This document shows, one piece after another, positions 1-12,100 of a DNA stretch of 64,000 nt. The notes below the pieces were generated by a model. It did no database searches. It worked only from the letters and a program-made list of their open reading frames with translations, and was not told the DNA's origin. Positions within the stretch are counted from its first letter, which is position 1, and every line of letters begins with the position of its first letter. Source of the DNA: Ciona intestinalis (taxonomy: Eukaryota > Chordata > Ascidiacea > Phlebobranchia > Cionidae); the NCBI RefSeq assembly GCF_000224145.3, contig NW_004190583.1, forward strand, positions 1-64,000, given 5' to 3'. The position numbers and the translations under genes are program-made.

Positions 1-55
1 CCCAATCATAAATTAAAGCGGCTGTTAGAGCACACCCGGGGCACACAACTCCGGG

Positions 56-292
56 CTAGGGGCTATTCCTGAAGTAAATTTAGAAAATGAAGATGAGCTT
101 TTGCCAAATTTAACTTATGAAGGTACTTTTTCTCCAACATCCCCTGTTATTCCAACGCCCCTATGTACAAATACTTCAAAAACTTTATCAATGATGAATG
201 ACAACCCATTAGTGATCACTGAGTTTGAGCAATTGCTGCTAAGTGTCTTGCCCAAGGACACATACGCCCACAATGGTAGCAGCGATAAGCCT
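56..292 (+). other. Open frame at the left edge, possible exon or element remnant
   Basis: After a stop at 26-28 the plus strand stays open to a stop near 292. The first part reads like ordinary acidic and Ser/Thr/Pro protein sequence (ENEDELLPNLTYEG, then FSPTSPVIPTPL). The last third runs into a SINE copy, so the 3' end is not original coding sequence. An AG at 58-59 could be a splice acceptor. No family is recognised and the window edge hides the context. It may be a gene end, a transposon fragment or chance. Confidence 0.2.
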
Positions 293-341
293 TGAACCCA
301 TTACCTCTGAGTTCGAGGCAGACGGCTAACCAGCTGTGCTA
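198..341 (-). mobile_element. tRNA-derived SINE copy
   Basis: Read on the minus strand, the element starts with a pol III A box (TAGCACAGCTGG, complement of 330-341). A B box follows (GGGTTCAAGGC, complement of 289-299). Then comes a body containing GTGTCCTTGGGCAAGACACT. This is the layout of a tRNA-headed SINE. The body is shared with a second, shorter copy near 2.14-2.23 kb, which supports a dispersed repeat. Exact ends and target-site duplication are not clear. Confidence 0.75.
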
Positions 342-2137
342 TGAAGAAGAAAATAATAAAAAGATACTTCAGAAGCGCCATGTTGCATACAGGTAAAGAA
401 AACAAATTGACTAATTAAAAGTTTTTTCTCAGACAAAAGTTTGCATTTTGAAGAAAACATTTCGTAAGGCTTGTTCTCTTTTTATGGCGTCGTGAATCAG
501 ATAAAATGTCACAATGTTTAAACTTCTTAAAAATTTGTTCGTAAATTCTTTCATAAGGTCTTTCATGTTTGTGATCATGGTTTCCATGAGTGTTACTATG
601 TGAGTGAAGTTTGTAGTAACGGGTCTCATCTCTCTTTTCATGAAAATCACTCTCACGATCATGATACCGCAGTTAACTTTCCACAGCTGTAATCACAGAC
701 TTCATGGGAATCATTTCATGAATGTTTTCTTTGATTGAGTTTGAAAATTATCACTTCTTCACGGGAACTATTTCATTGGTGTTCTATCAGCAGTGATGCC
801 GGATTCTCTGAAAATATATCAGATAAATTTAATGATGGAGACATTTTTTAATATAAATTAATAACATTTAATATTTTTACAAGACTTGTTGTCACGTAGT
901 AGCGTGGGAGAAGACGGGACACTTGGGCACAATTGCACAATATTTTCAAAATTAAAATTTATGACAAATTTTGGGTGACACTATGAATTAGTACTATCAT
1001 TTCTTAACAAAAAGTTAAACAATGTAATACTAATAGTATTTTGCAAACTATATATATATAACTTTATGTAAACATTTTATATATACTATTAGTTATTTAA
1101 GGATTTACACAACATGTTAAATTTTACCGACTCGAAAACACACAGGGTAAGACAGGTGAGTTTAAAATAATTATTAATTTGGACAGTTAAATGATTTTTT
1201 GTATTTGAAATTCCCATAAATACCACGAAATAATACTAAATGCTTTGAAAATCAAGTTTAAACATTCTTTTTTATCTTACTGCTATAGTTTTTAACATGT
1301 TATGTTACCTACATTATATTATTGTATGAAAATTGGTATTGTTTGAACATCAATTGATAAATATTGTACCCTACAAATGTATATGAACTTGTAATAACAG
1401 AAAATTGATAATTACCATTTATAAAGTTTACAATTTTGCCACAAATTTAATATTATTTTTTCCTTACTATTTTATTTTCCGTACAATATTTTGTTATTAT
1501 GTTGGTATATTTTATTTCAATTACCCCTTAGGTATAAATTACTGAATTAAGAGCAAACAATCAAAGTTTGACAATAAAAACCAACAAAATTACAATGTGG
1601 GGAAAGACCTTACCCATATAAAATTCATGTAACAGGAAATTATATATTACTCTCAAAGACTTGTTACCTTTTTTGTGGTTGTTTGGTTCTATAAATATTC
1701 TTCACACAGTAAGTTTCCCTTCTTCTATTGTGGTCCCTCATACTTTTTCGAAATTCCATTTCTGTTATTTTTTCTAAACCTGAAACAAACCTGAAGGTAT
1801 GATGTCTATAAAACAGACCAATCGTTTTCTGCCGACGCAATGTTAAACCAAGTTACATTAATTCAATAACCCAAAATAAATTATAACAGATGCCAACAAA
1901 TATCTAGCTTTTTTTTATAAAAAAACATCTTAAAAGTATTGCCTATTAGAAGTTTTTAAATTGCTTATTTATGACTGAATATAACTAATTTTATCCTCGC
2001 ATGGCCAAAAAACAACAGTCATTATAACACGGATGTTCATACACATTGCGCCAGCTTACAAGTCCAAGTATGTTACTTTGTGGGAGATTATTTTTTGGGG
2101 GGAATTTTTCATTTTTTTATGTGTGGCTGATATTTAG
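342..2137. other. AT-rich non-coding stretch
   Basis: No open frame with coding character was found. It holds many TCATG-containing words at 560-760 and one end of the small inverted-repeat element family (GTAGTAGCGTGGGAGAAGAC near 893-930). Nothing else can be supported. Confidence 0.5.
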
Positions 2138-2231
2138 GACAACCCATTAATGACCACTGGGTTGGAGCAATTGCCATTAAGTGTCTTGCCCAAGGACACA
2201 TACGCCCACAATAGTAGCAGCGAAGACCCTA
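2138..2231 (-). mobile_element. Partial SINE copy (body only)
   Basis: This matches the body of the SINE at 198-341, including the shared 20-mer GTGTCTTGCCCAAGGACACA and the following CATACGCCCACAAT. It stops before the tRNA-like head, so it is truncated. It differs from the first copy at scattered positions, as expected of an old insertion. Confidence 0.7.
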
Positions 2232-2428
2232 TTTGTTTTTAAATTAATTGGCTAAGTAAGAATACCCAGTTTTGCAGACAACAATTTTGGGGTGGCCAAC
2301 TCCATAACCACTTATTCAGTAACCATAACAACATGCATACACTGATAAGAAAATGTAAATCCGATTATACCAACTAGGGTGACACCTATGTCAGTAGGTG
2401 CAGAGATAAAGCACAATAAACAAGATAA

Positions 2429-2635
2429 CAATTTAAACAACGAACCAGATAAATTTTTCATCGTGACGTCATCAGTGAGGCCAACAAACAAATTTGGTTC
2501 ATCACATTCTTTGATGGAATCTGTTTTAACTCCGATTCCGATCATATAATAACGATTTCTGTCTAGTTGACAAAGAAGTAATTTTGTCATTTGTACGAAG
2601 GTGTCAGGAGAATTACTGAAAATTATTTCATCTGT
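2429..2635 (-). pseudogene. Orphan exon resembling TPRKB/CGI-121 (KEOPS subunit)
   Basis: A minus-strand open segment follows a splice acceptor (TATTTACAG) and reads EIIFSNSPDTF..., then RYYMIGIG and finally VTMKNLSG. The EIIF-x-x-SP start, a hydrophobic strand about 20 residues later and a V-x-x-KNL ending match the middle to C-terminal part of CGI-121 proteins, which belong to the KEOPS complex that makes the tRNA t6A modification. A frame just upstream (about 2700-2790) weakly recalls the preceding AANKA region. I found no convincing first exon or C-terminal exon nearby; FAM221A occupies the expected upstream space. It may be a decayed copy, or a gene whose other exons I missed. The identification is inference. 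Confidence 0.35.
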
Positions 2636-2735
2636 AAATAATAATAAATATTATTAATAAAAAAGAATTATTCACGTAACACAAATTAACAAATTTTGGC
2701 CCAGACATTGTTTTAAAACAATTTCTGTCTGATAC

Positions 2736-2741
2736 TTTAAT
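2736..2741 (-). terminator. Candidate poly(A) signal for FAM221A
   Basis: ATTAAA on the minus strand, about 160 nt after the FAM221A stop. It is the only near-canonical signal I saw close downstream; no cleavage evidence exists in the sequence. Confidence 0.3.
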
Positions 2742-2901
2742 CCAAATATTTACTGCTGAAGCTGCATATGTAAAATGTGAAAATACTGTATGAACGTTAT
2801 TATTTAAACTTGACAAACAATAATATTTCATTCACAGTTGATTTAAAATAACAATGAAACAAACTTGCAGAAAAGTGTCTTGTGTGCACGCCTAGTATCA
2901 G

Positions 2902-3687
2902 TTAATCGACCCATTCTGGCCGTTTTGCTACTTTTCGTTTAACAGCACCACTTTTCATGGGTGGTCCACTTTTACCCACTAATTGCAAAGAATTTCCAGA
3001 TGTGCTCGGTTGCTCCAAAAATTCTTTAGAAGGTGCTCCAATGCCGCTATCATCCAATCTCATATAACCATCAATTAAAGAACTAAGACCAGTAAGTCCT
3101 CCCATTGCTGCGTATGGGGGCTCATAATTAGCCACTGGGTGCCCTCGCTTAATTCTTTCATCCCTTGTTTCAACTCTGGTTACATGATCTTCTAATAACG
3201 ATCCACAACCACAGCGGTATGAAGACCGGAAGCCAGAGCATCCACATTTGTGATTCTTGCACAAAAATGGAGATTTTTCGCTGTGCTCTGTTGCTTGGTG
3301 TTTACAGTGACATCTTAAAGGCTGAGTTCCATTTCTTGGGACATAATTATACCCAGAACACCCACAGCCAACAATCTTGCATTTCAGCTCTTTGGAATCT
3401 TTCACTTTCTCCTTAAAATCTGTCACATGTTGCTTGTACCGATGCTGGCAAAAGCATAATGTCTCTGGACCCACCAGTTTGCAGTCCATACCTTCTGGGT
3501 TGCTCCAACTAACGTACAGTCTGTTTTTCATTCTCATGGGAAGAACTTTTTTCTTGTAGGCCTCATATTCTTGAGGAGAAAAGAGTCTTCCGTGATCATC
3601 ATCTCCAACAATGCTTCTGTATTCAAAATAAGCATCCACACTTGATGCTGCATTTCTATCTAACTTTAAATGAACTCTGTTATCCAT
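2902..3687 (-). CDS. FAM221A: FAM221A homolog, cysteine-rich protein
   Basis: One coding exon of 261 codons. The start chosen is the ATG at 3687, giving MDNRVHLKLDRN; the frame stays open 30 codons further upstream, but that part is AT-rich and the family begins near VDAYFEYRSIVGDDD. Matching blocks in order are EEY-type LFSPQEYEAYKKKVLP, NRLYVSW, GMDCKLVGPETLCFC with HRYKQH, then Cys/His-rich stretches (CGCSGYNYVP, CHCKH, CGCSGF, CGCGSLLEDH). The segment PYAAMGGLTGLSSLIDGYMR and then RLDDSGIGAPS is the family's strongest signature. Human FAM221A is somewhat longer at its C-terminus. The Cys/His spacing suggests metal binding, but the molecular function is not established. Upstream 5' non-coding exons are possible. 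Confidence 0.9.
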   Translation of the reverse strand: MDNRVHLKLDRNAASSVDAYFEYRSIVGDDDHGRLFSPQEYEAYKKKVLPMRMKNRLYVSWSNPEGMDCKLVGPETLCFCQHRYKQHVTDFKEKVKDSKELKCKIVGCGCSGYNYVPRNGTQPLRCHCKHQATEHSEKSPFLCKNHKCGCSGFRSSYRCGCGSLLEDHVTRVETRDERIKRGHPVANYEPPYAAMGGLTGLSSLIDGYMRLDDSGIGAPSKEFLEQPSTSGNSLQLVGKSGPPMKSGAVKRKVAKRPEWVD

Positions 3688-5001
3688 TTTAAATGAATAC
3701 TCTGCAGTAAAATATAATTTAGTATTGATACTTAATACTATTAAGTTAAAAAGATAAAATTGATTAACTAAAAGCAACTAACAGTTTAGCTAATTAACTT
3801 TACATTTCACACGATAAATAATCTTTTAACAGTGCCTAAAACGAACTTTTAATAGCAGTAAAATAAGTTTAAAATACGAAATAATAAATAAACTTGTTGT
3901 TTACAAAAATTGTTTACATCGTCTCCATGCCTTTTGCTCTCCGCTTGACTGCACATCACAGAAATCCTAAAAAACTAGAGAGTGGATACTGGATTTAACG
4001 TATGGTATTAAATAAAGCATAAACACTTTAACAACTGGATCTTTTGGTTCGAGAACATTCCTATAAAGTGTTTGCACATATTTATAAACGTTCGTTGGTT
4101 ACTTTATACACTGAACTAATATACAATTTATATAAACTTTCTCGGAATGCATATACCAACGTCTAAAATTATTTGCCAACACTCGCCCAAATTCCAGGTT
4201 CCTTAACTCGCCTCGCCGTATAATTGATATAGAATATATCATTTACCTTACGAAACACATGTGCTGTGTGTAAGTAGATAAATAAGCGATGCTTAGAGTG
4301 TGGCAGAATCGTGTATTGAAAATAATAAGTTACTGCTTAGGTCAACATTTACACCTTAAATAGAATCGGTAGTTACCACCTTCATAAAACTACATCTTTA
4401 AATTAAAGCAGCAATAAAAACATTTAACCTTCAGTCTTTTTTAAAAAGTTATTGGTTTGAATATTTTGTGCCGAAACAAAAAAATCAAAGTTTACAGTAA
4501 TTCGAAATCAAATTGTAACACGGGTGGTGTGGTAAAAGTAATTCGCATTTGTAAAGCAATGATCAGTGATGATATAAAAAGCGTGTTGCGATCAGCACAC
4601 AGTAAAAGAAATAGAAAAATACAGAGAAAAAGCTTATTCTCGTAGCAGTTGGCTAGAAACACTGCTGTTGCAATGGCAGGATGAATTGGCACAAGGATGT
4701 ATGTGCTAGGATTACACTGCTACACTTGTTTTCCTGAAACTTTTAAGATGCACAGCAGAAATACATTGAGGCCTGTATGGTTGTGTTAGCTTGAATCTAG
4801 TTTGCGGTGCAAAAATAGAGCTTAAATTTAACTGGATCGCATTACAAGAATTATAGCTATAAAATAATGAGTTATATGCTATTACTTTTACGACGACTAA
4901 GTTTGCCAAATAGTTTTTTTTTCAGCTAGTTTAAAAAAAACAACAATAAAATTTTGAGAGTTAAAAATAAAACAACGAATTTGTGTATGCAATAAGAGCT
5001 G
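3688..5001. other. FAM221A upstream region and EVA1C 3' region
   Basis: No coding exon is supported. It should contain the promoter of FAM221A and the 3' untranslated end of EVA1C, which runs in the same direction. I saw no canonical AATAAA on the minus strand after the EVA1C stop, so its 3' end is unplaced. Confidence 0.4.
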
Positions 5002-6188
5002 TCATGAATAGTAATGGTTTATATTTCTGGTACCAGGCAATTCTTGACGGTTTTGCCGCTGGTAGTATTCGTACAGCGGGCTGTCTCTTGGTAAGGAGTT
5101 ATCGTAGAATGAATCTCTACGGTCCAACCGCGGATCTGTATGACCGAGAGTTAATGTCCTCGCATTTGAAGGTTGCCTGAGCTGTGGTTGCAGCGACACA
5201 TAGTGGTCACCAAAACTTGCAGGGTAAGCAACCGAGTGGTGCTGTGGAGCATTCTGCGCGATATGATGCATAGAGTTTGTGTTATTTGGTTGAAAAGTGT
5301 TGTTGTACGCGATCCGATGCGTGGCATAATGGGGAGAAACGTGGTGGTAATTGTAGTTGGAAGTTTTAGGAAACGGAGGCGGTTCCCTTATATGATTCGG
5401 CTGGTTGAACTGGCGACTCTGTGTGTGAGGATCATACTGGTTTGGTGACCTGTACCCTGTGTTGTAAGGCCTGTGACCGTTTGGTATTATAGGGGCAACA
5501 TTTGGGTTTGTTCTTAGAGTCGTAGGTCTTATAGGAGCGGGTGTAGGTGGTGTGATGTCATCTTGGTATTCGTATTCACTTGTGTTATCATCAACATATC
5601 TCATGCCATCGCTACCACCAGAAAACGCCTGGTAATGGTCGTCGCTGGTGGGTGTTGACTCATGTTGGGGGCTAGGGGCAAATATTGGGGCAGGTTCCCC
5701 GTCGAAGTGATTCCTGCCGCTTGCTACTGCACTAATGACGTCATCATCGCTCAACGATGTTGATTGACGTGCGATATGATAGTCGTCATCGGCAGTTGAA
5801 CCGTCACGTTGCCATGGTGCATTAGTACAACAACATGAACAACACTTAACCAACAAAGCTTGGATTCTTGAACGCTGCTTCCGTTTACGTGAGCTTGCAG
5901 TGACGTGGTTAATGTAGTCGATATGGTTGGCTCTTCTGTTTGAGTCACTGTTTGACGTCAGAGCACTGTGCGCGTTACCGCCCCCAGTGGAAGAAGAATC
6001 CGCCTGTGACTGACGGGACGTCTCTCTGTTACCGAGGAGAGAAGCGGAATCCTCGTTGTGAACCTCCTTCTTTTTCTTCTTCCTAAAGCTCGGAAAATCC
6101 TCTCTCTTATAAAGGAGGACGCACACAGTGAGAAAGAGACCGATACTGATGCTTGCCAGGAACACAATCAGGACTCTGTCCGAGTTTT
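5002..6188 (-). CDS. EVA1C: EVA1C exon 10 (membrane span and cytoplasmic tail)
   Basis: Begins with ENSDR and the membrane helix VLIVFLASISIGLFLTVCVL, then KREDFPSFRKKKKKE, a Cys cluster (KCCSCCCTNAPW, possible palmitoylation) and a long Tyr/Asn/Pro/His-rich tail. The terminal PGTRNINHYYS before the stop at 5002 is the EVA1-family ending. Confidence 0.9.
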
Positions 6189-9100
6189 CTAAAAAAATAA
6201 GCAAGTTCTTAAAATACTAACTTGATCTATACAAAACGAGTGTAAGATGTAATATTAAAAATGATAGAATTTTTTATTAAACATTGCCATTTATCATGCT
6301 TGTATTATACTAACTTACCTCTGATAAATATCACCAACAAAGCCATGCTTCGTATAAACATGAAGCTTGATGACGTAACGGCACTGGCGTTTCCGCCTGT
6401 CGAGTTACTGGATGTTGACATCGGCAATTCAGACGCTGCGGCGCCGGAATCCAGGACCAGAATTTCGGTAGGAGTCACCCCTTTTTTTCCGATGCCTGGC
6501 AGTGGGAATTCGTTTACTGCTTCAACGCTACTTTCTCTGATTGATGACGTAGGTTTGATGACGTCACGATCGAGATCTCGCCCACTGCTCCCCGTTGTCG
6601 TCACTGAAACTATAATAAAACAAACTAAGTCAGGGTGTTAAATACCGGTTAGGCATTGTATCGGAAATATGCGACAATATTGGCCACCGGGTTTCAAAAA
6701 TAAAATATTCTGCGTTGTTACCCAGCGCAGTGTATAAATAGTTCAATTACTGTTTGGGTGAAAGAACAAAAATTTGACTGTATGGCAAAAAACACGATCA
6801 GGATATTTAGATATTAGGTGCTAAAGGTGACCCGACCCTACTATACGCCATAAACTACAGTCACACCCGGGAGTTGAGGTCATGACACCAATAATTACAT
6901 TGCTTAAACTATAAAGTGACCGTGTTGCAATTTGATTGTTGCATCATATATGTTATTCACAACAGGTGCTGTGACATCATAACTGAAAGCGTTGCTGTTA
7001 TGTTACGCGATTCGTCCGGAAAAGGAAATGATGTAATAAGTGAATAGGTTCGTCTTAATTGTGTATCATTGTTTACCGGATAATCGCTTTGTTTCAATCT
7101 AATGAGATGTGTCCGCTTTACACCTACAGACACTGTGAATGCATAAGAAAATAGGCAACCAGACAGATAAATAAATAGGCAAGCGCAATTTACAAGGAAG
7201 TTATACTTGCTACGGTATACTGTATAAAGAAAGCACCACGTATTTAAATTTTAAATATTTTTTTATAATATTCGTTCACAATCAGGACTGTTACGTCACA
7301 TCTAAACGGAAACAGTTATTACCAGCTGGCTAACAGATTACAAATCAATTAAAGGAAGTTTTATGCGCGAGTGTATAAAACAGCGGTTACCTTTGTAAAA
7401 ACTTACAAATACCAGGATATATGCAAAGGGCAGACACGTCAGTGTGAGTTGAATAATTTAACAATATCTTACAGTTTTATTTACACGTAAATGTACGGTG
7501 GTTTAGGAAACAAATACAAGCTGTTTTAATAACATTAAAATTATTTTTCTTCAGACGACAATTACTTTTACTCTTCATGTGTAATGTTTTATTAATATAA
7601 TGATTTTACGAGTTATTTTGCTGTTCTCTGTTTATTCATTGGTGCAAGGCAGTGACACTTGGTTTAATTCTAACAGCTGGTCATGTAGCCAGACTACAGG
7701 GTTGTGTTCAGGTTCAAGATCAAGGTAAGTTTTGGTTGCATGTGACGATTATTTATATGATTGAACGTCATGTTGTGGTTTTTTTAAACCATAGCAATAC
7801 GAAGCTCAGGGAAAATGAAGTTTAGCGTTGTATAATTAATACAAAGTCCCGAAAATGTACCAAAGGCTGTGTATCTATATTGCATTTCATATGTGATTTA
7901 GGCCAGAGTTGACACATTTATTAGACCCCATGTCTAGATCAAACAGCAAAGAAGTTAACAATTTAACTTAGTCTAAAAATTTACCTTGTCACAGACTATG
8001 TGGGAACGCAGTCTGCACAAGCGGGATAGTCACGGAAGTTCTAACAAACTGCCCAAGGTCAAACATTTGCAGTGGGGCGAATTTGGTTCTACAAGTCGAA
8101 GAGGCTTGCTTACAATCAAGCAATGATTGCAATGCACCCGCAATAGACACGGTAAACTTTTTACAAACGGTCTGCACCTGGCCCTTTTCGAGACAATAAT
8201 AGAATCACACGTGTGTTCTATCCTGAAACGTATTTCAATGGTGTCAGTAAAAGTACAACCATATTCATAACTTTGCATCCCTTTACCCCGCAGGTTCGTT
8301 ACACCTGTCCCCAAAGCCCTGGATGCCGCGTAACGCACCGACGTTACTGCGTGCCAACGACATGCATCCGGGGTACGTGGACGCCTTGGAGTGACACAAG
8401 CAGCTGTAATGCAACGTGTAGTGGATTCAAAACAAGACAACGAGAGTAAGCATCGTATATAGGAAACCAAGACCAAGCGACGCTAATAATACAGGACTAT
8501 AAATCGCACCAGAAACGCGAAAATTTCATCATTATCTATAGTTGAAATTTTCGCGTTTCTGGTGCTGCGATGTATAGTCCTCTATAATCATAATCATTAT
8601 TTAAAGTTTATCAGAACAACGTTCGCGAAGTTGGTAGGAACTTTAAATCCAGATTGCATATTAATTTCAATTAACTTAGTATTGTGTGACAGTGGTATAA
8701 CAAATTCTTGGCCTTGCCTTTATGTATTTGCAATCTACAGATGTAGAGACACTTCTACCAACCAACTATCGAAGCTATGCCAGGGTAGTGCACGGGAAAC
8801 CACCCAGACTGATACTGCTTCATGTACTCCACCCTGTCCCCCCGGAACTGAGTAAGCGTCTGGTTTACAGAAATATTTTTTCGGAAATTTTGAATCTTTT
8901 CTACATATACACATAGTTTATGTTTGTGTGAATGTGGAGAAAATAGTTTGACTTCAGCAGAATTGTAAATTTTCTTTTTTTGGTAGTGGTCGATCGGGTG
9001 GGAGTGGTTGCCAAGCAACGTGTTCTGCAAATCCGACGGAAATGACGTCAAGCATATTGTTCGAGAAGTGTACAGCAAGGGAGGAATGTCCACCGTAAGT

Positions 9101-12100
9101 TGAAACTCCTTGCTTGATGTGAATGTAGGTGTTGAGCACTAAATTTGAAGCTGGATAATTTATTAGGAAAGTTCCTTTATCTCAAAGTCAATAGAAAGTA
9201 TAGTGGTTAATTTCACCATTGAACAATCATAAAACTGCGCTCCTAGAGTAAAATAAAACGGAGGACTTGTAGCCATACAGTAAGACAATAGATTGTTCTG
9301 TATATTTTTATAATATAAGATAAGTTTCAAATTTTTACATTTTCTTCAATTAGTCCGCATGAGTACATCACATCATGCGCGGGATATGTGAGTGACAGAA
9401 CTTGTACGTTGGGCGGAGATTACTCTTACTGCTCAGGGACGTATTTACCTTGGCAAGAGTGGGAGAGTTGGACTGACTTACCCAACAACAGGGAGGTGAG
9501 TAAAAGTACTAAGCCGTAAACCTCTTGCAGAATAAGAAACATCCTAAAAATCGAACTAACAAAAGCATAACGCACAGTAGTTTTTTGGAAACTCTTAATG
9601 ATTAAAAGCCTATTTTCAAGACTCAGTAGCTCTATAATAATATCAAAGCTCATTCAAATAAAGTCTAAAAAAGAAACAATTTTTAAATCAAATTCCGGTC
9701 ACAGCGGCGACGACATTTGAAATGGTGCGATACGCCTGTAGCAGTAAACTCATCGCCAGGACAACCGTGTTGGAGGACTGTATGGATTGAAACAGAATGC
9801 AGAGATAAAGTACAAGCTACCCCAGAAAGTCGAATTGTGCCGGGACCTGGACCAGAAGTAACAACAGACGCTACAGATGTGACAACCAATGGTGCAGTAC
9901 CTGGGCCCCCTCCTCCCAAACCGCAATCTGGTGGCCTGCCAGTGTGGGTGATAATCTTAATTATTCTGCTGATTATACTAGCGGTAGTTATCATCATTTG
10001 CTGCTGCCGAAGAAGAAAAAGAAGGAAGAAAGTAAAGAAAATGGATCCTGCAGCGCTCCCTCCCCCACCCACACCTATTGAAATGGAGGAAATTCAATCA
10101 TTTCAAGGCCCAAAAGAAGACTCTGTTTTTGTAGCTACAACTGAAAAGCCAGCAGCCAGTCCAAACCGGCTAAACGTGATGCAACGTTTCGCAAAAGCAT
10201 CAGAGCATGTCTACGAGAGGATAGCTGCAAAGAGGGAAAGAATATTTTCCAGAAATTCTTTCCCGGATTCTGCACCTCCATCTGCAGCAAATTCAACCCA
10301 TGGGACTCCTTACCTTACACCACGGGGGACAGATAAAAAATCAAACGAATACGTTTTAACCGAACTTGAAAAAAAGAAACAGGTAAGTCTATAATGCTCG
10401 TTTGCTCCCAAGGTGAAACTACTAAAAAAATGCGCGTAATACAAATACCGTATTTACATGAAGTAAAACTATATTTGTAACTTTGGGCCTCAAACTTGAA
10501 TAAAATAAAGTTTTTTAGCATGCTAAGATTGGCTAAAACTGAAACCACCTTTCATAGAAGTCTCCCAAAGGAATACTTAGACCCGGGGTCAATGGAAATC
10601 AACCTTTACGAATCTCTGTAACGGTTACAAATCCAGAAGGTCAACAAGTTGAAAACAGCGCATACAAGTCACAACTAAGTGTGGAGGTAATGCTCATCTT
10701 TAGAAATGTAGTTTGTTGGTTAATTAAATCGAGTTAAAACCAGATCCGTTTATGTTGAGTTTGCATCTTAGAAATGCCCAATGTAACGCTGGTCATCTTA
10801 GGCTTGAAACTAATTTAAAACAGCCTCTCCGTGACACTTACACCTACAGCAACATATGATTTGAACTAACAATGTTTAAACATTAGGATAATATGAGCGA
10901 CATTGATCGGAAACAGAGGTGGAGCAGAGTTCCTACACCCCGTGTCTCGTCGCCTGGTAACCGATTCTTCTCAAATACAAACCAAGGAACAGATAAAGGT
11001 AAGTCAGACTTGGTATATTATATAACAACAGTAGACTCTTTATCTTTTTTCTACTTTTTACGTAGAAAATATCAATATTGTTTGGTTTAGCAGTTATGGA
11101 TCAACTCCTTTCAATAGATCATCTGGCGTACCTCACTGTAAGACATTATCATAAATGATGTCTTAATTTTATTAAAGCCTCACAGGCCTTGTTTTTTTTA
11201 ACCGAGTATTTTTATTTTAGTGCAATCTGTGAAATACGGGACCCCATCTGACGAGCCTGTTACTCTACTTCGCCCTACGCCAGACAAAAAAGAAAAGACT
11301 GGTTTCAAGAAGATGCTACTGAAGCTGAAAACTTCACCTAAAGATAAATCATTACACAGTTACGATTCTGTGCCTCATGAACCAAGGGTTGCGAGTTCGA
11401 AACCTAGGGTCTACATTCCATCCGCTACTGCCTCGATTGAAGGCATGGAAGACGATGACGTATCGATGTGGTCTGACAGCACATTTGATGACCTTGACTC
11501 AGGTATGTTGTTCAAAACATAGTTAAGTGAACTCAATATAAAACGCCATATTCACAGCAAAGTATCTTATAGTACAAGATTTTCGAGAAAACTTAATTTG
11601 TCATAGTATTTAACAATATGCATGTAAAAAATGCAATTATTTTCTGCCTAATAATCAAGATAAAATAAACTAACTTTTTGTGTATACTAATGTGAGTAGA
11701 ACTGCAATGATAGTCTATTTAATTTTGAGTGATTCTTATAGACGACTTCGCATCGCCCACCTGCGAGGAAAGTTTGACAGCGAGAAAAACGGCCCGACGA
11801 ACCAGAAACCGACAGAAATACAAATCACGAAGCATGGCTACACTTAACACTGACGTTAACGACCAGATACCACGTCAACCGCATTCAGCAACCCCGGTTA
11901 TTATGCATCCTAACAGTGATGTTAGAAGTGCAAGGTCGGATACATCTGTGGCAGAGGAGAAGTTCTCGTTTCCTGACAACTCCAACTGCCTTGCCGTGAA
12001 GCCACAGGGACATCAAGAAGGATATTTGGATATGTCAATACATGCGAATGGCAATGTTGATCCTCTGAATCGCAAGGACGTAAAAAGTTGGGTCAACTTA

